Origin: an uncultured bacterium
GTDB lineage: Bacteria > Cyanobacteriota > Vampirovibrionia > Gastranaerophilales > Gastranaerophilaceae
Assembly: GCA_949300485.1 (NCBI GenBank)
Contig: CASGEL010000002.1
Span: 62,001-126,000, forward strand
Length of the DNA stretch: 64,000 nucleotides
Direction: 5' to 3'
Made by a program: the position numbers and the translations under genes. Of the stretch, positions 32,782 to 41,541 are shown piece by piece. The notes beneath the pieces are model-generated. The model ran no database searches. It saw nothing but the letters and a program-made list of their open reading frames with translations, and was not told the origin of the DNA. The stretch's first letter is position 1; every line of letters begins with the position of its first letter.

Positions 32782-33912
32782 TTACCCCTCTCTTGTATAA
32801 ACTCTTGGCAGACGTACCTTTAACCTACAGGTTAACTCATAATTTATTGTATTTAATATTTTTGCCCATTCATCGATTGAATGATTTTCATCAAGCAGAG
32901 TTATAATATCTCCGACCTTTGCATCTGTTCCAGTGATATCAAACATCATTTGATCCATTGTAATATTCCCTACCTGAGGAACCTCTTGATTATTTACCAC
33001 GCCTTTGATTTTATTTGATAATAAACGCGGAACACCGTCTGCATAACCAATAGGAACAGTTGCAATAGTCCGATCACCTTTTGCAATATATGTATGGCAG
33101 TAACTTACACCTTCACCGTCTTTGGCTGTATGAATATTTACAATTCTACCTTTTAAAGAAATCAATTGTTTCAAGTCTGGTTTTCTGAATTTAACATTCG
33201 GAGGAAAATCAGGATATAATCCGTATAGCGCAATACCTACACGCCGCATATTTGAATTTGGAACATCATAACAGATTGTACCTGCCGTATTTAAAATATG
33301 TAGTAATAGTCCTTCAGTATTGACATTATTTATAACACTATTCCATTTTGAAATCTGTTCATTCGCTTTATCAAGTTCCTCTGCAGCAGCAAGATGGGTG
33401 AAAATACCTTGCAGATTTATATAATCAAGCTTTTGAACTTCTTTTATAAATTCAACAGCTTCTTCTGTCCTGACACCAATTCTATTCATGCCGGTATCAA
33501 GTTTTATATGAACTTTTGGTTTTATTCCGGTTCTCAAAAATGCTTGTTCACAGGCTTTTATATGCTCTTTTGAGAAAATTGCTATACTCAAATCATTTTT
33601 TACGGCACTTTCAACGGCCCAAACTGGAACTGCGCCAAGAACAAGAATTTCGCAATTTATTTTTGCCTGACGTAAGTCAACTCCTTCATCAATTGCTGCA
33701 ACCCCAAGCATATCAATTCCGCTAGCTAAAATGGTTGGGGCAAGCATAACTGCTCCATGACCATAGGCATCGGCTTTTACTACTCCCAGTAATTTAATTC
33801 CCTCGGGGACATTTTTTTTAATTTCTTTAATATTGTGCTCTAAATTTGAAATATTAATCTCTACCCAAGCATCTCTATGGATGTTTATATTTGTTTGTCT
33901 TGTATTTTTCAT
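32782..33912 (-). CDS. alr: Alanine racemase
   Basis: This enzyme is 376 residues from the ATG at 33912 (a TTG seven codons upstream is the alternative). It interconverts L- and D-alanine for peptidoglycan. The PLP lysine is in VVKADAYGHG near residue 46, and the second catalytic Tyr lies in GEGVSYCHTY. The C-terminal beta domain is complete (GNITMDQMMFDIT). TATACT lies 9 bases before the ATG with no RBS, hinting at a nearly leaderless message. It lies 8 bases from lpd on the same strand. Confidence 0.95.
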   Translation of the reverse strand: MKNTRQTNINIHRDAWVEINISNLEHNIKEIKKNVPEGIKLLGVVKADAYGHGAVMLAPTILASGIDMLGVAAIDEGVDLRQAKINCEILVLGAVPVWAVESAVKNDLSIAIFSKEHIKACEQAFLRTGIKPKVHIKLDTGMNRIGVRTEEAVEFIKEVQKLDYINLQGIFTHLAAAEELDKANEQISKWNSVINNVNTEGLLLHILNTAGTICYDVPNSNMRRVGIALYGLYPDFPPNVKFRKPDLKQLISLKGRIVNIHTAKDGEGVSYCHTYIAKGDRTIATVPIGYADGVPRLLSNKIKGVVNNQEVPQVGNITMDQMMFDITGTDAKVGDIITLLDENHSIDEWAKILNTINYELTCRLKVRLPRVYTREG

Positions 33913-34062
33913 AGCAGGTTTAGTATAAGACAAAATTTTATTTTCATCAAATTTTTTTACAGTTTTTTAAGATATCCTTCAATTATTTGATACAAGTTTA
34001 TTTGCATTATGATAATATAAACTTAAACAGATATAAATAAGATTTAATAAGGTTAAGGATTT

Positions 34063-35043
34063 ATGGAACAGATATTGCATAATATACAGGAAGTTTTGGG
34101 AGTTCCGGCTTTTTTAATAAACCAGTGCACTTTTTTACCCGGATACATAAGAGAAGCTCTTATATCAAGTGTCAATTTTATTCCCTGGCTGTATATTTTG
34201 TATTATGGAATTGAATTGCTAGAAAGATATTTTTTAACACATATTCAGTTATTTATAAAGTTGATAAAAAGACTTGGACCTTTGTTCGGAGTTGCAATCT
34301 CAGTAATTCCTGAATGCGGCTATCAAGTTATGGCAAGTACTTTTTATTCAAGAAAAATGTTCACACGAGGCACGTTACTGGCATTTTATATTTCTTGTTC
34401 TGATGATGCTCTTCCTTTGCTATTTATGGATTTTAGCAAGGCATTAGTTATTATCCCTATAATTATTATCAAAATTATTGCAGGATTAGTAGTTGCATAT
34501 ACAGTAGATTTGGTTTTTCTTTTTAAGCGTCAAATAACTGAAGATGTTAATGCAATAAATGTTGATTTGAACGAACCTGCATGTTGCCACCATAGAATTT
34601 GTACAATGGACAATGTTCCGTATTGGTGGATGCATCCGCTTACTCATACATTTAATATGTTCATGTTTACCTTTTTATGTCTGGCATTTTTTAATTGCGT
34701 AATTCTCGGATTTGGCAGTGTTGAAAATTTGGCATCATTTTTGTTGATAGATTCGCCGTATCAAGTTATTGCAGCGGCAGCTTTGGGAATTATACCTAAC
34801 TGTGTTGTTTCAGTATTCCTAGCATTAGCATATGTTAAAGGAATTATAAGTTTTCCTTCATTAATTGCAGGTTTAACTACGGTTACTGGACTAGGCTTAT
34901 CAGCACTACTTAAACGCAACAAAAACAACAGCAATGATAATACTTTAATTACAATTATACTTTTGATATCAGGAATTTTGACAGGATTATTTGTATATTA
35001 TAATATGCAAATAGTTGAAATGATTCAGGAATATTTTAAGTAA
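34063..35043 (+). CDS. Putative ten-TM metal exporter (ArsP_2-like), copy 1
   Basis: This 326-residue polytopic membrane protein is of the putative manganese/heavy-metal exporter type (ArsP_2 family). Two five-helix halves are joined by a cytoplasmic or periplasmic loop holding EPACCHHRIC. Signature loops are VIPECGYQVMAS with RGTLLAFYISCSDDALPLL in the first half and GIIPNCVVSVFLA in the second. The acidic pair SDD in the membrane and the CCHH loop suggest metal handling. A TTGATA/GATAAT promoter-like pair with an 18-bp spacer lies about 50 bases upstream. The paralogue follows after 9 bases. Confidence 0.8.
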   Translation: MEQILHNIQEVLGVPAFLINQCTFLPGYIREALISSVNFIPWLYILYYGIELLERYFLTHIQLFIKLIKRLGPLFGVAISVIPECGYQVMASTFYSRKMFTRGTLLAFYISCSDDALPLLFMDFSKALVIIPIIIIKIIAGLVVAYTVDLVFLFKRQITEDVNAINVDLNEPACCHHRICTMDNVPYWWMHPLTHTFNMFMFTFLCLAFFNCVILGFGSVENLASFLLIDSPYQVIAAAALGIIPNCVVSVFLALAYVKGIISFPSLIAGLTTVTGLGLSALLKRNKNNSNDNTLITIILLISGILTGLFVYYNMQIVEMIQEYFK

Positions 35044-35052
35044 GGGAGGCTT

Positions 35053-36063
35053 ATGCAAAATTTATTCCATTCAATATACTCTATCTTTAATGTTCTGTTT
35101 TCACTTCCTGAACATTTAATTGAACCTATAGGGTTTTTGCCAGATTTTTTAAAAGAAGCATTAATTGACAGTTTAAATCTTGTTCCGTTTTTATTTGTAG
35201 TATTTCTGTTAATTGAAATTATTGAACAATACTTTGCAAAGAAAAAACACCTTTTAGTATTTTTTATGAAAAAGGTTGGACCGGTATTTGGAAGTCTGTT
35301 TGCGTCAATCCCTCAGTGCGGATTTTCGGTTATTGCAAGTACGCTGTATGTTAGAAGAATTTTGAGCAGAGGAACTTTACTGGCAGTCTACATAGCAACT
35401 TCGGATGAAGCTATCCCCGTTTTAATTGCTGACCCATCAAAAGTATATTTAATTCTGCCTATAGTACTTGTAAAAATCATATTAGCAGTTGCTACTGGGT
35501 ATATTGTCGATATTTTTATAACCTATAAAGCTAAAGAACCTTCTGTAGAAGAATTAAAAATTCCAGTTGAAAAAGAAATTAAGGAGGAAGAAGGCTGCTG
35601 CCATCATAAACTTTCAGATGCAACTAAAACAAAAGATTTTTGGCTGCATCCGTTGAAGCATACTTTAAATATTTTCATATTCATACTTATTGTCTCTGTG
35701 ATTTTAGGATTTGTTATAGATAAAGTAGGCACAGAAGAAAATCTTGCAAAATACTGTCTGATGAATTCGCCTATTCAGCCTATACTTGTTTCTTTTGTCG
35801 GCTTAATTCCAAACTGTGCAATATCCGTTATGCTGACAATTCTATTTCTAAAACATACTATCAGCTTTGGTTCATTAATTGCAGGTCTATCAACTTCCGG
35901 CGGACTTGGCCTTTTGGTTTTATTTAACAAAAATCATGACAAAAAAGATACTGCTCTTATTCTTACTATACTGGTTGTTATAAGCTCTATCGCAGGTTTA
36001 ATATTTCAATACAATATCTTTCATATAAACAATTTGTTTAAACTAATAGGTATCCAATTATAA
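35053..36063 (+). CDS. Putative ten-TM metal exporter (ArsP_2-like), copy 2
   Basis: This 336-residue paralogue of the preceding protein matches it throughout: SIPQCGFSVIAS, RGTLLAVYIATSDEAIPVL and GLIPNCAISVML. The central loop carries EEGCCHHKLSD. Intramembrane changes (SDD to SDE, PEC to PQC) suggest that the copies are not redundant and may pair or handle different ions. Its RBS GGGAGG lies in the 9-base gap, so the two are cotranscribed. No regulator or riboswitch was seen near them. Confidence 0.8.
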   Translation: MQNLFHSIYSIFNVLFSLPEHLIEPIGFLPDFLKEALIDSLNLVPFLFVVFLLIEIIEQYFAKKKHLLVFFMKKVGPVFGSLFASIPQCGFSVIASTLYVRRILSRGTLLAVYIATSDEAIPVLIADPSKVYLILPIVLVKIILAVATGYIVDIFITYKAKEPSVEELKIPVEKEIKEEEGCCHHKLSDATKTKDFWLHPLKHTLNIFIFILIVSVILGFVIDKVGTEENLAKYCLMNSPIQPILVSFVGLIPNCAISVMLTILFLKHTISFGSLIAGLSTSGGLGLLVLFNKNHDKKDTALILTILVVISSIAGLIFQYNIFHINNLFKLIGIQL

Positions 36064-36079
36064 AATATAAGGTTTTTAT

Positions 36080-37558
36080 ATGCCGCAAAAATCAGAAAAA
36101 TTCCAAAAAGCTTTTGAACTGCACAATAATGGTCAACTGACAGCAGCCAGAGATCTATATAAAGAAATTCTGAATACAGAACCTAATAATGCAGAAGTCT
36201 GGGACTTATTAGGGATACTATACTGCCAAGCTCAAAAGTATGAAGAATCTGAAACTTGTATACAAAAAGCAATTTCTATTGAACCAAGAATGTATTATCT
36301 GGAAAATTTAGCAAGGCTTTATTATTCAAAGGGAGACTATCAAAGTTCGATTTCTTTATATGAAGATATAGTAAAATACTCTAATTCCTATGAAAATTGG
36401 TTTCATTTGGCTATGGCATACAAAGAAATAGGGAATATTGATAAAGCAAAACAAGCCTATAAAACCTCATTGGAAATAAACCCGAACGGTTATGAATCCT
36501 ATTTTAATCTTGCATACCTTGCTATGAATGAAAACAATCCTAAATCTGCCATCGATTATTATAAAAAAGCAATAAAATTAAACCCTGATGATTGGGAATC
36601 AACATACTACCTTGCTCTTGCTCAAATGCAAATTAAAGACTATAAAGAAGGGCTTGCAAATTTTGAAGCTCGTTTATGCAAAAAAAGTGCAATTGTCTCA
36701 CAAGAAAAAATCTATCCGCATTTGATGAAAGAGCGACCTGAGTGGAAGGGTGAAAATTTAACTGGGAAAACTCTATTTACATATTATGAAGCAGGTTTTG
36801 GCGATATGCTGATGCTGTATAGATTTATGCCAATTTTAACTTCTATGTGCAAAAAAGTTATTATAAAACCGCAAAAAGAATTGGCACCTCTGTTCAGAGA
36901 AAATTCTTACGGAGCGGAAGTTTTAGAAATATTTGATTTTGAATCAGAAATTGATTTTGATTATCATATTCCTTTTTTAAGTGTGCCTTATGTTTTAAAG
37001 ACTTTTGATAATACCCTGTTTATACACCACAATGACGGATACTTAAGAGCTAATCCTGCAAAGGTTAATTATTACAAGGAAAGATATTTTAATAATGATA
37101 AGTTTAAAATCGGAATAAAATGGCAGGGCAATACTTTTTATGATAAAGAAAGAGTCTTAAATGTTGAGGATTTTTTCAAACTTTTTGAACTTCCAAATAC
37201 ACAATTTTATTCCTGCCAAACACTTGACGGTGCTGAAAAATTCGAAAAAATAAAGGATAAATATGATGTAATTGATCTTGGTTCAACTTTTTCAAATTTT
37301 TCAGATACTGCAGGAGCATTAGAAAATATGGATTTAATAATCTCAAATGATACTTCATTAGTTCATTTGGCCGGTGCTATGACTAAACCTTGCTGGGTTT
37401 TGCTTCCGTATATTTATAACTGGCGCTGGCATATGGATTTGTCATACTGCGATTGGTATGATAGTGTAAAAATCTACAGACAAAATTCCCCGGGCAATTG
37501 GAAAAGTGTTTTTGATGCCGTTGAAAATGATTTGAAAAAACTTTTGAAAAATCATTAA
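36080..37558 (+). CDS. TPR protein with GT9-like glycosyltransferase domain
   Basis: In this 492-residue protein residues 1-200 hold five or six tetratricopeptide repeats (NNAEVWDLLGILY, YENWFHLAMAYKE, YESYFNLAYLAM, WESTYYLALAQ). Residues 225-490 resemble the GT-B glycosyltransferase family 9/41 C-terminal domain, with FTYYEAGFGDMLM, KIGIKWQG, and ISNDTSLVHLAGAMTKPCWVLLP as the nucleotide-sugar pocket. Such fusions are common in Cyanobacteria and often glycosylate proteins or glycans, but the target is unknown. It starts 16 bases after the second exporter and may be cotranscribed. A second GT9 enzyme is at 56815. Confidence 0.82.
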   Translation: MPQKSEKFQKAFELHNNGQLTAARDLYKEILNTEPNNAEVWDLLGILYCQAQKYEESETCIQKAISIEPRMYYLENLARLYYSKGDYQSSISLYEDIVKYSNSYENWFHLAMAYKEIGNIDKAKQAYKTSLEINPNGYESYFNLAYLAMNENNPKSAIDYYKKAIKLNPDDWESTYYLALAQMQIKDYKEGLANFEARLCKKSAIVSQEKIYPHLMKERPEWKGENLTGKTLFTYYEAGFGDMLMLYRFMPILTSMCKKVIIKPQKELAPLFRENSYGAEVLEIFDFESEIDFDYHIPFLSVPYVLKTFDNTLFIHHNDGYLRANPAKVNYYKERYFNNDKFKIGIKWQGNTFYDKERVLNVEDFFKLFELPNTQFYSCQTLDGAEKFEKIKDKYDVIDLGSTFSNFSDTAGALENMDLIISNDTSLVHLAGAMTKPCWVLLPYIYNWRWHMDLSYCDWYDSVKIYRQNSPGNWKSVFDAVENDLKKLLKNH

Positions 37559-37560
37559 TT

Positions 37561-38094
37561 TTACTCTAAAATTTTTCTGCTCATTACTATATTTCCACGT
37601 TCATCATAACAATATTGTCCTATCCAGTGAGCAATTAATGTGCCATCAGGTTTAAAAATATATGTTTCTTCTTTTGAAACACGAAGACTCATATTTACAA
37701 GTTGCCCGTCAGCTGAATATTTATATGTTTTATACGGATATTCAAGTGAACTTTTAATCTCAGAATGAGTTAATGTTCCGTCATTATTGTAATACCATAC
37801 ATATTGAGGGTTATCCTTATAAATAATTCCATAACTGCCATCTGAAAAATACGCTAAAGTTCGGTCTTTTAATTCGGTTACACCTTTTAATAATACTGCA
37901 AGATTATTATTTCTATTGTTATCGATAAGATTTGCCTTTAATAAACTCTTAGGGATAGCAAGTTTTTGGGTTTGTATTAACTCATCTCTTGCAGAATTTG
38001 TATTATATTCTACACCGCCTGTTATTACCTCAGCATTAACAGATAAAGATATACAAAATATTAATAGTATGCAGCTTAAAAATTTCATATTCAT
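37561..38094 (-). CDS. Secreted protein with YD/MORN-like strand repeats
   Basis: This 177-residue protein has a signal peptide (MKFLSCILLIFCISLSVNA, cut before EVITG); MNM or the next ATG are alternative starts. The mature C-terminal half is built from short strand pairs of the type YNNDGTL, YSADGQLVNM, FKPDGTLIAHW and YDERGNIV, as in YD or MORN-like repeats. It is probably a small periplasmic or surface beta protein. It converges with the TPR gene only 2 bases away. It has no clear RBS. Confidence 0.65.
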   Translation of the reverse strand: MNMKFLSCILLIFCISLSVNAEVITGGVEYNTNSARDELIQTQKLAIPKSLLKANLIDNNRNNNLAVLLKGVTELKDRTLAYFSDGSYGIIYKDNPQYVWYYNNDGTLTHSEIKSSLEYPYKTYKYSADGQLVNMSLRVSKEETYIFKPDGTLIAHWIGQYCYDERGNIVMSRKILE

Positions 38095-38209
38095 TTATAT
38101 AATAAAATTTAATAATATATCAAATTTTATTAATAGAGTCATTATATATCTTGAAATTTTCTTTCACAAACGCTATTATTATTTATGTAGCTAGGAAGGA
38201 ATATGTGTT

Positions 38210-38707
38210 ATGAAAAAATTATTGGTTTCTCTCTTAATTTTGGGAATTAGTGCACCTGCTTTTGCAATAAATGATACACCTAAAATGAGCAGAAAATGCA
38301 GAAAACATCCTGAAAAATGTCAAATTCAAATGACTACACCTATTAAAGAACAGCAAATGACACTTGGAACGGTACAAAAAGAAATTAAAGTCGGAACATC
38401 TCAAGCTGACGTTGCTGCAGTTTTAGGAGCGCCGAATATCGTTACACAAGATGCAGATGGTCGTGAAACTTGGGTTTATGATAAAGTTTCATCCATAACA
38501 TCCTATGGAAATTCAGGATTTGGAGTCGGTATCGGCGGACTTGGCGGAGGATTTGGCTCAGGCGGATTTGGCGGAGGGTTAGGTTCTGTCGGTTATAACA
38601 AAAATGGCGGGACAGTTCAATCCGTTCAAAAAACACTCACTGTTGTCTTAAAATTTGATGACAAGAAAAATGTTGCATCATTCTCCTATCATATGAGTAC
38701 ATTCTAA
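38210..38707 (+). CDS. BamE/SmpA-like envelope protein with Gly-rich insert
   Basis: This 165-residue protein has a signal peptide (MKKLLVSLLILGISAPAFA, then INDTP). Residues 50-95 have the BamE/SmpA pattern: IKVGTSQADVAAVLGAPN, then RETWVYDK. A Gly-rich stretch (about 100-135: GFGVGIGGLGGGFGSGG) interrupts the fold before VLKFDDKKNVASFSYH, the last strand. There is no lipobox, so it differs from lipoprotein BamE. It heads a run of envelope genes with the two paralogues that follow. RBS AGGAAGG is strong. Confidence 0.7.
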   Translation: MKKLLVSLLILGISAPAFAINDTPKMSRKCRKHPEKCQIQMTTPIKEQQMTLGTVQKEIKVGTSQADVAAVLGAPNIVTQDADGRETWVYDKVSSITSYGNSGFGVGIGGLGGGFGSGGFGGGLGSVGYNKNGGTVQSVQKTLTVVLKFDDKKNVASFSYHMSTF

Positions 38708-38725
38708 TAATTCCGGGTTTTTAAT

Positions 38726-39250
38726 ATGATTAAACGAATATTATTAATTTTTATTATTATATGTACGGCATTACCTGTTTTTGCAAAAAAACGCCAGCAG
38801 GAAACTATTATTACACCTATGACACAATTAGAAAAACGTCAATTTCAGACTCGTACATATCAAACTGTTGACAAACCTCTTGTTATGAAAGCAATGCTCA
38901 ATGTTTTACAAGATGAAGGCTTCATTGTATATAATGCTAACCCGCTGCTTGGTTTTATATATGGTGTAAAAGATTTTGATACAGCTGATCCGAATATTGA
39001 TATATCAAAAGAATTTGGATTATCAAAAGCCAGACTTAATTGGAGCGGTGTTAAAGTTGCTACTATCGAAACAACGGCCAATGTCACTGAATACGGTAAA
39101 AGCATGAAAGTACGTGTAAACTTTAAACGTAAACTTTTAAATGTATATGGAAATGCACAATTTATTGATGATGTTAACGATGAAAAATATTATCAGGATT
39201 TTTTCTCTAAAGTAGACAAAGCAATATTTTTACAAAAACAAAAAATATGA
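38726..39250 (+). CDS. Envelope protein, paralogue A of an adjacent pair
   Basis: This 174-residue protein has a signal peptide (MIKRILLIFIIICTALPVFA, then KKRQQ). The core LEKRQFQTRTYQTVDKPLVMKAMLNVLQDEGFIV resembles small proteobacterial lipoproteins that read LQxRQ(x)TRxFDTxDxxxVxRAxxxxLQDxGF. The rest is beta-rich. The same core is in the next gene, with which it overlaps by 4 bases. It lies 18 bases after the BamE-like gene. The role is unknown; a small periplasmic or outer membrane factor is likely. Confidence 0.65.
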   Translation: MIKRILLIFIIICTALPVFAKKRQQETIITPMTQLEKRQFQTRTYQTVDKPLVMKAMLNVLQDEGFIVYNANPLLGFIYGVKDFDTADPNIDISKEFGLSKARLNWSGVKVATIETTANVTEYGKSMKVRVNFKRKLLNVYGNAQFIDDVNDEKYYQDFFSKVDKAIFLQKQKI

Positions 39251-39846
39251 TAAAAAAAATTATATCAACATTTTTAATAATTATAATTTTTTCCGCTAAC
39301 AGTGTATTTGCAAAAAAAGTTAAACCTTTATCTCAATTACAACGCAGAGAGGTTGAAACACACTTTTTTGATACTTCAGACACAGAGCGTGTTATGAAAG
39401 CTGCAGTTAATACTTTGCAGGACAGCGGATTCGTAATTCAAGAAATAGAACCGGAATTAGGATACCTCAGAGCTAGAAAAGACTTCAAAAAAAGATATAT
39501 AAATAAAGGCAGGGCTGTGGGATATTCTTTTTTAGTTGCAGCCTTTACAACATTAGCTGTATTTACTTATGGGACAACAGCATATAACATTGCAGATCCT
39601 GCAATCAGACTGGGAAATGAATTCAAAGATAAAACTGTTGTAGTCGATTCAAATGTTGATATTGAACGCTTTGGCAAAAATAAAACAAAAGTCAGATTTG
39701 TGTTGGTACAGAAAGTTTTACAAAATGCTGATGGTTACTCATTTGTAAAATCTGCACCAACAAGAGTAATAAGAATATATGACCCTGAAATTTATCAGGA
39801 ATTTTTTGCTCAGCTTGATAAAAGTATTTTTTATGAGGGAATATAA
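39247..39846 (+). CDS. Envelope protein, paralogue B with membrane insert
   Basis: This 199-residue protein has a signal peptide (IISTFLIIIIFSANSVFA, then KKVKPL). LQRREVETHFFDTSDTERVMKAAVNTLQDSGFVI aligns with the preceding protein. An extra hydrophobic segment (YSFLVAAFTTLAVFTYG, about 98-114) is missing in paralogue A, so this copy may be membrane-anchored in the middle. Strands follow (VVVDSNVDIERFGKNKTKVRFVLVQK). Start overlaps the previous stop by 4 bases (ATGA), and its stop abuts the next ATG. Confidence 0.65.
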   Translation: MIKKIISTFLIIIIFSANSVFAKKVKPLSQLQRREVETHFFDTSDTERVMKAAVNTLQDSGFVIQEIEPELGYLRARKDFKKRYINKGRAVGYSFLVAAFTTLAVFTYGTTAYNIADPAIRLGNEFKDKTVVVDSNVDIERFGKNKTKVRFVLVQKVLQNADGYSFVKSAPTRVIRIYDPEIYQEFFAQLDKSIFYEGI

Positions 39847-40524
39847 ATGCAGTATATTGCGATAAAAGAAGAAGAAAAAAATGGAGAAATTAGTTATGCG
39901 GTTAACGCTATACCGCTGAAAAATAAAACCAAATCTGTAGTACAAAAAATTCCGCATCCGTTAGGCTCAGATGTTCTGATATATAAAACACTTGATGAAG
40001 CTAAAGATGCAATAACAAGAGCAGGTTTCTCATATATTTTACCTGACGGGAAAAAAGGATACGACAAAATTACTACCAATAAGAGAATATCTGCCTGTAA
40101 TGATTATGATTCAATAGTTATGAGCGCAATTTATGATAAAGTTAATTCTACAAACTCAAATGTTGCAGCCAGTGCCATTCTTGCGATTTCGGAATTTCCG
40201 GAAGAAAGAACATTTGACATCCTGTTTGAAAAAATCGGCGAAGATAATGACATTATTCGAAAGAATGCAATCTCAGGGATTTGCAGATACGGAAACATTT
40301 TACAAAACAGAATTCTTGATTGTTTAAAATCCTCAAACTGGGTAGTCAGAAATTCTGCACTTGTTTGTATTTCAACTCTTACGGATTCCGGGAATATTGA
40401 CTTTGAAAAGTGTATTATACCGCTGACAGATGCCTGTGAAGACAATAATACAATTGTGCAGGCCTATGCACTTACTGTACTTGCAAAAGTTTACCAAAAT
40501 TATAAAAAAAATAAAACGGTTTAA
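39847..40524 (+). CDS. HEAT-repeat protein
   Basis: This 225-residue cytoplasmic protein has an N-terminal strand-rich part (1-75: YIAIKEEEKNGEISYAV) and HEAT-like helical repeats from about 90 (NVAASAILAISEFPEERTFDILFEKI, IIRKNAISGICRYG, VVRNSALVCISTL, VQAYALTVLAKVY). It is probably a scaffold. Its ATG follows the stop of paralogue B with no gap, so translation is coupled. Another HEAT-like protein is 300 bases on. Confidence 0.7.
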   Translation: MQYIAIKEEEKNGEISYAVNAIPLKNKTKSVVQKIPHPLGSDVLIYKTLDEAKDAITRAGFSYILPDGKKGYDKITTNKRISACNDYDSIVMSAIYDKVNSTNSNVAASAILAISEFPEERTFDILFEKIGEDNDIIRKNAISGICRYGNILQNRILDCLKSSNWVVRNSALVCISTLTDSGNIDFEKCIIPLTDACEDNNTIVQAYALTVLAKVYQNYKKNKTV

Positions 40525-40700
40525 TAACTTCCTTTTCTCATCAAATCAGAAAGTTTCAACTCTTTAGGTGCATGATTTGTTTGTTTAGATCTTTTTTCAA
40601 CAGGAGTTTCTGTTTCTTTGAATTCTGACAAACCAACTTTTACACTGTTATTTTCTTTTAACATAAATATTTCTTGTAATATTGATAATATATTACCCAT
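40521..40700 (-). CDS. Small orphan protein, 59 residues
   Basis: A minus-strand frame from ATG at 40700 has a consensus AGGAGA six bases upstream. It encodes MGNILSILQEIFMLKENN, a polar middle with many Lys/Glu/Thr, and LKLSDLMRKGSY at the end. It ends in a 3-base convergent overlap with the HEAT-repeat gene. The amphipathic N-terminal helix is typical of small membrane-associated or regulatory proteins, but there is no known match. The strong RBS is the main support. Confidence 0.6.
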   Translation of the reverse strand: MGNILSILQEIFMLKENNSVKVGLSEFKETETPVEKRSKQTNHAPKELKLSDLMRKGSY

Positions 40701-40830
40701 AATATTTCTCCTATTTATATCATTATAGCTTAATAATTCAGCTATATATCATACATTTAAACGATTTAGCCCTGAAAAATCATTGTACTTTATGTTATAT
40801 TATTTATACAGACTTAATGAGGAATAAAAT

Positions 40831-41541
40831 TTGAATAGCAGTTATTATGAAACTTTGGATGAAAATTTTGCACAAGCATTGAAATTATATGAAGGCACAT
40901 ACACTCATAGTGAACTGCTTAATTTTTTAAAAGACGGTAATATTGTTCAAAAACAGATAGCTGCACTAAGACTACATTCTATAAATTCTAAAGAAGATGC
41001 GGATATTTTGGTATCAAATTTAACCGGGCAAGACGGGAAAATCCGAGAAGCTGTATCTTTACGGTTAAAGGAATTTATGTCAGATGAAAAATATTTACCG
41101 TATTTTAAAAACCTGACAAATTACAAAATTTTTCTTGATGCTGTTATTGATATCAATGCAAATATCTGCAGAAACGTTATTTGTGCAATTAAAAACTTGA
41201 AATCCGATATAGAATTTTGTAATTTGTTTTGTCCTCAGCTAGTAAATTTAACATTTGATTTGCTTGATAAAATTGAAAAATTTGATTTTCAGGAAGGTAA
41301 ATATAAAGTTAATAAAGAGGTTTTCAAATTATATTGGTGTCTTGAAACAGTTTATGAATTTTGGGATAAAATTGATTTTGTTCAGCTAAAAAAGATAATT
41401 CTCAGAGCTAAAAACATTCAAGAATATACAATACGGGAAAAAGCTGCAAAAATTCTTTCCAGAAGCTTTGAAGACAATGATCTTATTTTGGCTCAACAAG
41501 AGCTGCAAAATGATACTAATTATTATGTAAGACGTTTTTAA
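40831..41541 (+). CDS. HEAT-like helical-repeat protein
   Basis: This 236-residue protein starts at TTG (40831) with AGGA nine bases upstream; no ATG fits. Helix pairs with HEAT-like spacing (IVQKQIAALRLHSINSKEDADILVSNL, IREAVSLRLKEFMSDEKYL, ICRNVICAIKNL, TIREKAAKILSRSFED) run through most of the chain. It is related in style to the HEAT protein at 39847 and probably mediates protein-protein contacts. The role is unknown. It overlaps the end of the next minus-strand gene by 4 bases. Confidence 0.65.
   Translation: MNSSYYETLDENFAQALKLYEGTYTHSELLNFLKDGNIVQKQIAALRLHSINSKEDADILVSNLTGQDGKIREAVSLRLKEFMSDEKYLPYFKNLTNYKIFLDAVIDINANICRNVICAIKNLKSDIEFCNLFCPQLVNLTFDLLDKIEKFDFQEGKYKVNKEVFKLYWCLETVYEFWDKIDFVQLKKIILRAKNIQEYTIREKAAKILSRSFEDNDLILAQQELQNDTNYYVRRF

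Noticed and set aside
34000-34062. yybP-ykoY manganese riboswitch before the metal exporters
   Set aside because: The upstream region is short and AT-rich, without the conserved paired loops.
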